Below are positions 1-5,924 of a DNA stretch of 9,108 nucleotides, piece after piece (positions within the stretch are counted from its first letter, which is position 1; each line of letters opens with the position of its first letter). The stretch is taken from NCBI GenBank assembly GCA_937949585.1, contig CALEDW010000310.1, positions 1 through 9,108 on the forward strand, given 5' to 3'. The position numbers and the translations under genes were made by a program. Source of the stretch: an uncultured Acidimicrobiia bacterium. Its GTDB lineage: Bacteria > Actinomycetota > Acidimicrobiia > IMCC26256 > CALEDW01. The notes under the pieces are model-generated. The model worked only from the letters and a program-made list of their open reading frames with translations, searched no databases and had not been told where the DNA came from.

Positions 1-284
1 GTGCCGTCGGCGAGCGTCACCTGCCGGGCCCCGACGTCGAGGGCGGTGGCGGCGACGCCGAGCCGCTCGATGATCCCGAGGCGGTCGTGCTGGTCCCGCC
101 ACAGCGTCACGTCGTCCGGGCCGACCGTCCCGGCGAGCAGCTCCTTGGACAGCGGCGGGCGGTCGTAGGGCCGGTGCCGCTCGGCGCCCACGAGGGTGAG
201 CCGGCCGTCGAAGCCGTGGCGGCGCAGGGCCTCGGCGGCGCGCAGCCCCGCCAGGGACGCACCGACGACGACCAGCTCCTCCAC
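1..284 (-). CDS. FAD-dependent ferredoxin reductase, N-terminal part (runs off left edge)
   Basis: This is the first 94 codons of a pyridine-nucleotide-disulfide-type flavoprotein, expected to move electrons from NAD(P)H through FAD to the adjacent ferredoxin in the cytoplasm. It starts at a GTG (284-282) and begins VEELVVVGASLAGLRAAEAL, a Rossmann FAD-binding fold with the G-x-S-x-A-G signature at about residues 8-13. The motif PYDRPPLSKELL follows at about residues 39-50 and is typical of ferredoxin/rubredoxin reductases of oxygenase systems (rhodocoxin and putidaredoxin reductase relatives). The NAD-binding domain and C-terminus lie outside the window. The gene sits 37 nt downstream of the ferredoxin on the same strand, so the two are probably co-transcribed. 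Seen: the FAD motif and pairing. Known: this pairing feeds P450s or ring oxygenases. Inferred: its partner oxygenase is beyond the left edge or elsewhere. Confidence 0.88.
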   Translation of the reverse strand, partial: MEELVVVGASLAGLRAAEALRRHGFDGRLTLVGAERHRPYDRPPLSKELLAGTVGPDDVTLWRDQHDRLGIIERLGVAATALDVGARQVTLADG

Positions 285-321
285 TGCGCCCGTCCCCCTC
301 TCCGGCGGTGGCGGCGCGGGG

Positions 322-513
322 TCAGCCCTCGACGGTGATGGCCCCGGTCGGGCACAACCGGGCGGCCTCCTCGACCTTGGGGCGCAGCTCCTCGGGCGGC
401 TCCTCCTGCAACACGTACAGGTAGCCGTCGTCGCGGACCTCGAACACCTCGGGGGCCACCCCCATGCACACCGCGTTGCTCTTGCACCGGTCGAAGTCGA
501 CGATGACCCGCAT
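322..513 (-). CDS. Small [3Fe-4S] ferredoxin (P450-type)
   Basis: A 63-aa acidic soluble ferredoxin beginning MRVIVDFDRCKSNAVC and ending RLCPTGAITVEG. The cluster ligands visible are Cys10, Cys16 and Cys54, in the pattern C-x2-N-x2-C...C-P. The position that would be the second Cys of a 4Fe-4S motif is Asn13, so a 3Fe-4S cluster is expected, as in actinobacterial P450 ferredoxins where this position varies and tunes redox potential. The length is normal for the family. The ATG start (513-511) is fixed by an AGGAGG ribosome binding site (525-520, minus strand) 6 nt upstream. The gene reads leftward into the ferredoxin reductase and is divergent from the acyl-CoA synthetase operon. It should carry electrons from the reductase to a P450 or other oxygenase; none is in the window. 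Confidence 0.93.
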   Translation of the reverse strand: MRVIVDFDRCKSNAVCMGVAPEVFEVRDDGYLYVLQEEPPEELRPKVEEAARLCPTGAITVEG

Positions 514-551
514 GCCGTCCCTCCTCGTCCGATCCTGTGGTGTCGCCGCCG

Positions 552-580
552 ACCCTAGCGGGCGGGGTCCGGAACCTGAC
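552..580 (-). promoter_or_regulatory. Candidate promoter of the ferredoxin/reductase pair
   Basis: On the minus strand there is a -10-like TAGGGT (557-552). It lies 17 nt downstream of GTCAGG (580-575), a weak -35 that overlaps the left arm of the palindrome at 576-591. Predicted transcription would begin about 30 nt before the ferredoxin ATG. This rests on spacing and position only. Confidence 0.35.
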
Positions 581-591
581 TCGGGTGTCAG
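576..591. promoter_or_regulatory. Palindromic operator, copy 1 (CTGAC-N6-GTCAG)
   Basis: The perfect inverted repeat CTGACTCGGGTGTCAG sits between the divergent ferredoxin and acyl-CoA synthetase genes, covering candidate -35 elements of both. A second copy with the same arms and spacing lies at 7884-7899. Aligned over 20 nt (this plus strand against the other minus strand), the two share ACCTGAC-N2-G-N-GTGTCAG-N-T. Size and symmetry fit a dimeric helix-turn-helix repressor such as a TetR- or GntR-family protein. I do not recognise it as the site of a named regulator, and none of that type is encoded in the window. Confidence 0.7.
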
Positions 592-606
592 TTCGGGTCC
601 TATGCT
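576..606 (+). promoter_or_regulatory. Candidate promoter of the acyl-CoA synthetase operon
   Basis: A -10-like TATGCT (601-606) is preceded by CTGACT (576-581) as a possible -35 with a 19-nt spacer. The predicted start would be near 612, leaving a leader of about 20 nt with the GGGAGGA ribosome binding site just before ATG 634. The palindrome covers the -35 and part of the spacer, which fits repression by blocking RNA polymerase. Confidence 0.45.
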
Positions 607-633
607 GCGCCCGTCCACCGACCGGGAGGATCG

Positions 634-2856
634 ATGCCCGACGCCACCATCCGTTCCCGCCGCCGGAGAGGTCCCCACGCTCCTCCGGCCGACGTCGTCG
701 GCGACGGCGGGATCCCCACCGACGTCTCGGGCCGGGCGCTGCGGCTCCGGGACGTCGACCTCGACACCTTCTTCCACCCCCGCACGATCGCGGTGATCGG
801 CGCCTCGGACCAGTCGGCGAAGCCGAACACCGCCATGACCCGCAAGTTCGCGGCCTGGGCCGCCAAGCACGGCGCCACCTTCTACCCGGTCCACCCCCGC
901 TACGAAACGGTGCTCGGGCACCGGGTGTACCCGTCGGTGTTCGACGTCCCCGGCGACCTCGACCTGGCGATCATCCTCACCGGCGCCGCCGTCGACACCT
1001 TCGAGGACGTGCTCGCCCGCAAGGCCCGGTTCGCCGTGATCTTCGCAGCGGGGTTCTCCGAGACCGGGCCCGCCGGCGCCCGTCTCGAACGCCGCCTCGC
1101 GGAGCTCGTCGCCTCCGGCGAGGTGCGGCTGCTGGGGCCGAACACGAACCTCAACGCCTTCGAGGACTTCCGGGAGGACCTCACCGGCCCGGGCATCGCG
1201 CTCATCACCCAGTCCGGGCACCAGGGCCGCCCCGTGTTCCAGGGCCAGGAGCTGGGGATCCGTCTCACCCACTGGGCCCCGACCGGCAACGAGGTGGACC
1301 TGGAGTTCGCGGACTTCTGCCGCTACTTCGCCGACCGGCCCGAGGTGGGGGTGATCGCCTGTTACATCGAGGGCTTCAAGGACGGGCGGACCCTCCAGCT
1401 CGCCGCCGACCACGCGGCGCGCCGGCGGGTCCCGATCGTCATGGTGAAGGTGGGACGCACCGAAGCCGGCGCATCGATGGCCCAGAGTCACACCGGTCAC
1501 CTCACCGGCTCCGACCGGGTGACCTCGGCGGTGCTGCGCCAGTTCGGGGTGCAGCGGGTGGACGGGCTCGACGAGCTGCTCGAGGTGTCGATGGCGCTCG
1601 CCCGCACGCGACCCGAGGAGCCGCCGGCGTGGGCCCGGGCGGGGCGGGACCCGGGGGTCGTGATCTACGCCATCTCCGGCGGGACCGGCGCGCACATGGC
1701 CGACATGGCCGCGGCGGCGGGCCTGAGGCTCCCCGCCCTGCGCCGCGACACCCAACGGGTGCTGCACGACGGGCTCATCCCCCGGTACCTGCGGGTGTCC
1801 AACCCGGTCGACTGCGGCGGCCCGCCGGTCGCCGACGCCCGAGGCCGGCGGATCCTGGAGGCGATCCTCGGCGACGACCGCTGCGACGTGCTGGTGGTGC
1901 CGATCACGGGGGCGGTCCCGGCGTTCTCCGAGCCGTTCACCGCCGACCTGGTCGCGGTGGCGGCCACCACCTCGAAGCCGATTTTCGTGGTGTGGGGCGC
2001 CCCGGCCGGCACCGACGACACCTACTACCGCCGCCTCCTCGACGGCGGCCTGCCCACGTTCCGCACCTTTGGCACCTGCGTGCGGGCCGTGCGGGCCTAC
2101 GCCGACACCTGGTCGTTCTTCTCCCGCTACCGCTCCCCCTTCGACGCCGCGCCTCGCCGACCCCGCCCCGCCGCGGGCCGGGTGCGCCGCCTGCTGGCCG
2201 GCCCGCCCGGCCCCCGCTCGGAGGTGGTCTCCAAGCAGGCGCTCGCCGCCTACGGGATCCGCCCCACCCGCGACACCCTCGCCACCTCGGCCACCGAGGC
2301 GGTGCGGGCCGCCCGGGCGCTCGGCGGCCGCTGCGTGCTGAAGGTGGCCGCCGCGGGGATCCCTCACAAGAGCGACCTGGGCCTGGTACGGGTGGGGGTG
2401 GCGCCGTCGGAGGTGCGGGCGGCCTACGACGAGCTGGCGCGCCGGGCTCGGCGGGCCGCGCCCGGCATCGAGATCGACGGGGTGCTGGTGTCGGAGCTGG
2501 TCGACGACGGAGTGGAGATGCTGGCGGGGATCTCCACCGACCCGCTGTTCGGCCCGGTGGTGAGCGTCGGGCTCGGCGGGGTGTTCGTCGAGGTGCTGGG
2601 CGACGTGGCGGTGCGCGTACCGCCGTTCGACGAGGACGAGGCGCACCGGATGCTGCGCGAGCTGCGCGGCTTCCCGCTGCTCGCCGGCGCCCGGGGCCGC
2701 CCGCCCGCCGACCTGGAGGCACTCGTGGGGGTGCTCATGAACGTGCAACGCTTTGCCCTCGACCTGGCCGACGTCGTCGCCGAGGTCGACGTGAACCCGC
2801 TGGTGGTGCGCCGCCGCGGCGTGCGCGCCCTCGACGCGTTGGTGGTGTGCCGGTGA
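634..2856 (+). CDS. Acyl-CoA synthetase, ADP/NDP-forming (fused alpha-beta type)
   Basis: A 740-aa cytoplasmic enzyme of the ADP-forming acetyl/acyl-CoA synthetase family. It interconverts acyl-CoA + ADP + Pi with acid + CoA + ATP through a phosphohistidine. Domain order: CoA-binding Rossmann domain (about 45-150, motif IAVIGAS at 52-58); succinyl-CoA-ligase-like flavodoxin domain with TQSGHQG near 192-198 and the catalytic-type His286 in SHTGHLTGSD; a second ligase-like domain (about 340-480, VSNPVDCGG at 388-396); and a C-terminal ATP-grasp domain (about 525-735). The latter has HKSD at 578-581, whose His is the expected phosphate-relay residue, GLGGVFVEVLGDV at 646-658 and EVDVNPL at 717-723. 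No GNAT acetyltransferase domain is attached, unlike Pat-type proteins. ATG 634 follows GGGAGGA at 624-630. The first ~40 residues are a basic, low-complexity lead-in. It is the first gene of the operon, its stop overlapping the crotonase start. Substrate unknown; a branched or degraded side-chain acid is possible. Confidence 0.9.
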   Translation: MPDATIRSRRRRGPHAPPADVVGDGGIPTDVSGRALRLRDVDLDTFFHPRTIAVIGASDQSAKPNTAMTRKFAAWAAKHGATFYPVHPRYETVLGHRVYPSVFDVPGDLDLAIILTGAAVDTFEDVLARKARFAVIFAAGFSETGPAGARLERRLAELVASGEVRLLGPNTNLNAFEDFREDLTGPGIALITQSGHQGRPVFQGQELGIRLTHWAPTGNEVDLEFADFCRYFADRPEVGVIACYIEGFKDGRTLQLAADHAARRRVPIVMVKVGRTEAGASMAQSHTGHLTGSDRVTSAVLRQFGVQRVDGLDELLEVSMALARTRPEEPPAWARAGRDPGVVIYAISGGTGAHMADMAAAAGLRLPALRRDTQRVLHDGLIPRYLRVSNPVDCGGPPVADARGRRILEAILGDDRCDVLVVPITGAVPAFSEPFTADLVAVAATTSKPIFVVWGAPAGTDDTYYRRLLDGGLPTFRTFGTCVRAVRAYADTWSFFSRYRSPFDAAPRRPRPAAGRVRRLLAGPPGPRSEVVSKQALAAYGIRPTRDTLATSATEAVRAARALGGRCVLKVAAAGIPHKSDLGLVRVGVAPSEVRAAYDELARRARRAAPGIEIDGVLVSELVDDGVEMLAGISTDPLFGPVVSVGLGGVFVEVLGDVAVRVPPFDEDEAHRMLRELRGFPLLAGARGRPPADLEALVGVLMNVQRFALDLADVVAEVDVNPLVVRRRGVRALDALVVCR

Positions 2857-3779
2857 CCGCCCGGCCCGGGGAGCCGGACGCGCCGGACGCGCCGGACGCG
2901 CCGGCGCCCGGTCCCGACGCGGCGTCGGTGACGATCCCGTCGAGCCCCCCCGGCGCCCCGGACGCCGCCGACGACGAGCTGGTCACCGAGCTGGCCCACG
3001 GTGTGCTGTGGCTGCGCATCAACCGGCCCGACGCGCAGAACGCCCTCCCCTGGTACGTCCGGGACCGGCTCACGGCCTGCTTCCGCACCGCCCACGCCGA
3101 ACCGACGATCCGGGCCGTGGTGCTCACCGGCACGGGTGAGCGGCACTTCTGCACCGGCGCCGACTTGCGGGTCCGCCCCCCGGTGCCCTCCCCACCGCCC
3201 GGCGCCGACGGCCCGGTGGTGGGCACGACGATGCTCATGATGCGCACCGGGTTCCAGGCGCTCATGGCCGCGGTGCAGGACTGCGAGGTCCCCGTGCTCG
3301 TCGCCCTGAACGGCACCGCGGCGGGCGGCGGGGCGATGCTGGCCCTGGCCGCCGACCTGGTGATCGCCGCCGAGCACGCCCGCATCGTCGACGTCTTCGC
3401 CGGCCGGGGACTCATCCCCGACGGCGGGTTCACCCACCTGCTCGTGCGCCTCGTGGGGATGCACAAGGCCAAGGAGCTGTGCTTCCTGGGTGAGCCGCTC
3501 GGCGCTGCCGACGCCGCAGGCCTGGGGATCGTGAACCGGGTGGTGCCGTCCGCCGAGCTCGAGGCGGCCACCCGGGACTGGGCGGCGCGCCTCGTCGACC
3601 GGCCCACCCGGACGCTGGGGTTCACGAAGCGGCTCCTGCACGACGCCACCCACCTCGACCGGGACCGGCTGCTGTACGAGGAGGCGGCGCTCGTCGAGCT
3701 CAACCAGGCGACCGCCGACGCGGCGGAGCGGATGGCCGCGCTCGTCGAGCGCCGCCCGCCCCGCTGGCGGGGGTACTGA
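2853..3779 (+). CDS. Crotonase-superfamily enoyl-CoA hydratase/isomerase-like protein
   Basis: A 308-aa protein starting at a GTG whose GTGA overlaps the upstream stop by 4 nt, so translational coupling is likely. Residues 1 to about 42 are a Pro/Asp/Ala-rich extension including PDAPDAPDA; the crotonase core begins near residue 43. Oxyanion-hole regions are clear: HFCTGADLR (98-106) and ALNGTAAGGGAML (151-163). By eye, the two catalytic glutamates of true hydratases are replaced by Met162 and Phe182. Asp190 in GLIPDGG instead falls where PaaG-like or delta3,delta2-enoyl-CoA isomerases carry an acidic residue. Double-bond isomerisation or a related acyl-CoA reaction is therefore more likely than water addition. 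It would act in the cytoplasm on a CoA ester between the synthetase and thiolase steps. The fold is certain; the reaction is inferred. Confidence 0.88.
   Translation: MTARPGEPDAPDAPDAPAPGPDAASVTIPSSPPGAPDAADDELVTELAHGVLWLRINRPDAQNALPWYVRDRLTACFRTAHAEPTIRAVVLTGTGERHFCTGADLRVRPPVPSPPPGADGPVVGTTMLMMRTGFQALMAAVQDCEVPVLVALNGTAAGGGAMLALAADLVIAAEHARIVDVFAGRGLIPDGGFTHLLVRLVGMHKAKELCFLGEPLGAADAAGLGIVNRVVPSAELEAATRDWAARLVDRPTRTLGFTKRLLHDATHLDRDRLLYEEAALVELNQATADAAERMAALVERRPPRWRGY
2874..2900 (+). repeat. Three tandem copies of a 9-bp unit (ccggacgcg)
   Basis: Three exact in-frame copies of ccggacgcg encode Pro-Asp-Ala three times in the N-terminal extension of the crotonase. The run is probably a flexible, disordered segment that can vary by slippage without changing the frame. 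Confidence 0.85.
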
Positions 3780-3807
3780 GCGGGTCGGGCGTCCGGAGGA
3801 CCGGCGC

Positions 3808-4968
3808 GTGGGGCGCGACCCGTTCCAGGACCGGACGGCGATCGTCGGGATCGGCCAGACCCCCTTCGGCAAGGGCCTGGCCGACTCCGAGCTGGCCTTG
3901 GCGTGCCGGGCGATCGCCGCCGCGCTGGACGACGCCGGGGTCCGCCCGAACGAGGTCGACGGGCTGGTGTGCTTCTCGATGGAGGACGGGCGCGAGGTCG
4001 AGGTGGCCCGCAACCTCGGGCTCGGCGACATCACCTTCTTCACCCAGGTCGGCTACGGCGGCGGGGCGGGTTGCGCCACCGTCGGGCACGCCGCGCTGGC
4101 GGTGGCGACCGGGCGCTGCGACGTGGCCGTCGCCTGGCGGGCCCGCAAGCGCGCCGCACGCACCTCCCGGCCCTGGTCGCAGGTCTCCGAACGGATCCGG
4201 GGGCACTGGCAGTGGAGCCGCCCGTTCGGGGTGCTGCGACCAGTCGACGAGATCGCGCTCCTCACCCGCCGCTACATGCACACCTACGGCGCCACACGCG
4301 ACCACCTCGCCAACGTCGCCCTCGCCTTCCGCAAGCACGCCAACCGCAACCCCGCCGCCACGATGCACGACCGGCCGCTCACCCGCGAGGAATACCTGGC
4401 GGCACGGTGGATCTCCGAGCCGCTGTGCCTGTTCGACAACTGCCTGGAGACCGACGGGGCGCTGGCGGTGGTGGTCACCACCGCCGAGCGGGCCGCCGAC
4501 CTGCGCCACCGGCCGGCCTACGTGCACGCCTACGCGCAGGGCCTGCCCCGCCAGCACCAGGTGATGACGAACTACTTCTGCGACGACCCGCTGCTCGGCC
4601 CGTCGTGGGTGGCGGGCCCGAAGCTGTGGTCGCGGTCGGAGTTCCGCCCTGCCGACGTGCCGGTGGCACAGCTCTACGACGCGTTCAGCCCGCTCATCCC
4701 GCTGTCGCTGGAGGGCTACGGGTTCTGCGGTCGGGGCGAGGGAGCCGCGTTCACCGAGGACGGGGCGCTGGAGTGGCCGGACGGGCGGCTGCCGACGAAC
4801 ACCTCCGGGGGCGGCATGTCGGAGGCCTACGTGCACGGCTTCAACCTCGTCACCGAGGCGGTCCGCCAGATCCGTGGCACGTCCACCTGCCAGGTCCCCG
4901 ACGCCGCCTGCTGCCTCGTCACCAGCGGCGAGGGGGTCCCCACCTCCGCGCTGCTGCTGCGCCGCTGA
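3808..4968 (+). CDS. Thiolase-superfamily protein, SCPx/Ltp (lipid-transfer) type
   Basis: A 386-aa protein of the thiolase fold, normal length for the SCPx-like/Ltp branch. These enzymes make or break C-C bonds in acyl-CoA esters, as 3-ketoacyl-CoA thiolases or retro-aldolases. The N-terminus RTAIVGIGQTPFGKG is typical. The nucleophile-loop region (81-95, VGYGGGAGCATVGHA) holds Cys89, but the motif differs from the C-[AS]-x-G of standard thiolases. The usual GHP histidine motif is replaced by SGGGMSEAYVHGFN (333-346). Tyr290 (QLYDAFSP) and Tyr341 (SEAYVHG) sit where I recall the steroid side-chain aldolase Ltp2 having its two important tyrosines. GTG 3808 follows GGAGGA at 3795-3800, 28 nt after the crotonase stop. 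The DUF35 gene downstream is the expected partner, as in Ltp2-ChsH2 and archaeal thiolase-DUF35 complexes. Aldolase and thiolase cannot be separated with certainty here. Confidence 0.87.
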   Translation: MGRDPFQDRTAIVGIGQTPFGKGLADSELALACRAIAAALDDAGVRPNEVDGLVCFSMEDGREVEVARNLGLGDITFFTQVGYGGGAGCATVGHAALAVATGRCDVAVAWRARKRAARTSRPWSQVSERIRGHWQWSRPFGVLRPVDEIALLTRRYMHTYGATRDHLANVALAFRKHANRNPAATMHDRPLTREEYLAARWISEPLCLFDNCLETDGALAVVVTTAERAADLRHRPAYVHAYAQGLPRQHQVMTNYFCDDPLLGPSWVAGPKLWSRSEFRPADVPVAQLYDAFSPLIPLSLEGYGFCGRGEGAAFTEDGALEWPDGRLPTNTSGGGMSEAYVHGFNLVTEAVRQIRGTSTCQVPDAACCLVTSGEGVPTSALLLRR

Positions 4969-5006
4969 GCTCGGGCGGCTCCCAGGCACGTCCGGGTCGG
5001 TCGGGC

Positions 5007-5026
5007 CGTCGTGTCGCGTCGTGTCG
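5007..5026. repeat. Two tandem copies of a 10-bp unit (cgtcgtgtcg)
   Basis: Two exact head-to-tail copies of cgtcgtgtcg lie in the 130-nt gap between the thiolase-like and DUF35 genes, overlapping a candidate -35 element. A one-helical-turn period could suit a protein binding one DNA face, but chance in such GC-rich DNA is possible. Confidence 0.6.
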
Positions 5027-5054
5027 ACCGGACCTGCACCCGCAGGCGTACCCT
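5024..5054 (+). promoter_or_regulatory. Weak candidate internal promoter before the DUF35 gene
   Basis: TCGACC (5024-5029), a 19-nt spacer and TACCCT (5049-5054) resemble a sigma-70-type promoter. The 130-nt gap is longer than the other gaps in this operon, so extra transcription of the DUF35 gene is possible. No terminator with a T-run is visible in the gap, and read-through from upstream is also expected. Confidence 0.25.
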
Positions 5055-5098
5055 CGGGGACCGACCCCCGAACGAGTCGTCCACGAAAGGACCCGGCC

Positions 5099-5557
5099 GT
5101 GACCGTCGAAGGTTGGCTCCTGCCCGACACCGAGGATCCCGACGCCGCCGAGTTCTGGGCGGCGTGCCGGGAGCGTCGCCTGGTGGTCCAGGGCTGCGCC
5201 GACTGCGGGGCGCGCCGGATGCCCCCGCGCCCGATGTGCCCCCGGTGCCGGTCGCTGGCGGTGCGCTGGGACGAGGTGTCGGGGCGGGGTCGGATCTGGT
5301 CGTTCTGCGTGCCGCACCCACCGCTCCTGCCCGCCTACGCGGCGGTCGCCCCTTACAACGCAGTGATCGTGGAGCTCGAGGACGACCCGGCGATCCGTCT
5401 CGTCGGCAACCTCGTCACCGGGCCCGACGGGGCCCTGAACGGGGTCGACCCGGCGTCGATCCGCATCGGCGAGCCGGTGGAGGTGGTGTTCTGTCGCCTC
5501 ACCGACGACGTGACGCTCCCCCGCTGGCGCCGCCCTGCCGGTGGCGCCGGCGGCTAG
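5099..5557 (+). CDS. DUF35 Zn-ribbon/OB-fold protein, partner of the thiolase-like enzyme
   Basis: A 152-aa protein with an N-terminal helix (about 12-30), a zinc ribbon with Cys33, Cys36, Cys47 and Cys50 (C-x2-C-x10-C-x2-C), and an OB fold to about residue 145. It contains GRGRIWSF (62-69), YNAVIVELE (86-94) and IGEPVEVVF (123-131), typical of DUF35/acyl-CoA-associated proteins. Known family members dock on thiolase-like enzymes and help bind or shuttle CoA substrates; ChsH2's DUF35 domain with Ltp2 is the best-known bacterial case. Here it is a free-standing protein without a MaoC-like hydratase domain. GTG 5099 is chosen because GAAAGGA (5085-5091) is 7 nt upstream and the family's N-terminus begins there. 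An ATG in the same frame at 4874 would add a low-complexity stretch inside the previous gene. The operon's hairpin follows 39 nt after the stop. Confidence 0.9.
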   Translation: MTVEGWLLPDTEDPDAAEFWAACRERRLVVQGCADCGARRMPPRPMCPRCRSLAVRWDEVSGRGRIWSFCVPHPPLLPAYAAVAPYNAVIVELEDDPAIRLVGNLVTGPDGALNGVDPASIRIGEPVEVVFCRLTDDVTLPRWRRPAGGAGG

Positions 5558-5596
5558 GCCGACGGCAGGCCGCGGCGGCGTCCGGTCCCGGACGCG

Positions 5597-5633
5597 CCGG
5601 TCCCGCCCGGAGGGGGGGACCGGGCGGGACCGG
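5597..5633. terminator. Strong bidirectional hairpin between convergent genes
   Basis: A perfect inverted repeat with 14-bp arms (5597-5610 and 5620-5633) and a 9-nt loop made of seven G flanked by A. It sits 39 nt past the stop of the rightward operon and 45 nt past the stop of the leftward 53-aa ORF, where a shared terminator is expected. There is no T-run, which is common for high-GC actinobacterial terminators. Confidence 0.75.
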
Positions 5634-5678
5634 GCGCGGTGGGGGGTCGGTGTCGCCTCGTGGGGCGTTGCTGCGACC

Positions 5679-5840
5679 TCAGGCGGCCGCCCGGCGCTCC
5701 CCGCAGGTTCGGCGCAACGCTTCGAGGCGCCGCTCCCAGCGCAGCGACCTGGCGATGAACCGCCGGGCTTCGTCGGCGGCCGCCGGTCCCGACGACCGGG
5801 GCGTGGCCATGGCGGTCGGGACGCTGTGCAGGTGTGCCAT
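5679..5840 (-). CDS. Small basic 53-aa protein, unknown function
   Basis: I do not recognise this protein. It begins MAHLHSVPTAMATPRSSGPA and continues as a charged helix (about 21-50: ADEARRFIARSLRWERRLEA, then Arg-rich) with a single Cys at 45 and no membrane segment or signal peptide. The case for a real gene is its start: ATG 5840-5838 is preceded on the minus strand by GGGAGGT with a 5-nt gap, among the better ribosome binding sites in the window. A leftward promoter-like pair lies at 5936-5905, and the strong hairpin follows its stop. It is divergent from the MerR regulator, whose putative operator lies in this gene's promoter, so it is a candidate target of that regulator. An inner ATG at codon 11 is an alternative start with weaker support. 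Confidence 0.6.
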   Translation of the reverse strand: MAHLHSVPTAMATPRSSGPAAADEARRFIARSLRWERRLEALRRTCGERRAAA

Positions 5841-5901
5841 CGTGACCTCCCGCAGGCTCGGGACCCGGCAGAGTGGGCCTGGTCTGCGTGCACCAACTCC
5901 G

Positions 5902-5924
5902 GAGTGAATACTCTCAGAGTGAAT
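5902..5924. promoter_or_regulatory. Candidate MerR operator: dyad ACTCTCAGAGT inside a GAGTGAAT direct repeat
   Basis: The 11-bp perfect dyad ACTCTCAGAGT (5910-5920) overlaps two exact direct copies of GAGTGAAT (5902-5909 and 5917-5924), 15 nt apart. It lies just ahead of the merR-like gene and within the divergent leftward promoter. Autoregulation together with control of the 53-aa ORF is the simplest reading. Confidence 0.55.

Noticed and set aside
322..2748. Very long minus-strand open frame through the acyl-CoA synthetase gene
   Set aside because: Only its last 63 codons (the ferredoxin) have family motifs and a ribosome binding site. The rest is His/Arg/Gly/Pro-rich antisense shadow of the real gene.
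537..2852. Plus-strand open frame continuous with the crotonase, giving an apparent 1080-aa protein
   Set aside because: The part before 2853 is Arg/Pro/Gly-rich and out of frame with the clearly recognisable synthetase. Only 2853-3779 matches a family.
4874..5098. Upstream ATG start for the DUF35 gene, inside the thiolase-like gene
   Set aside because: It would add about 75 low-complexity residues. The GTG at 5099 has a good ribosome binding site and matches the family start.
2424..5130. Long minus-strand open frames antisense to the crotonase and thiolase-like genes
   Set aside because: No recognisable motifs, biased composition typical of antisense frames in high-GC DNA, and the plus strand carries clear gene families throughout.
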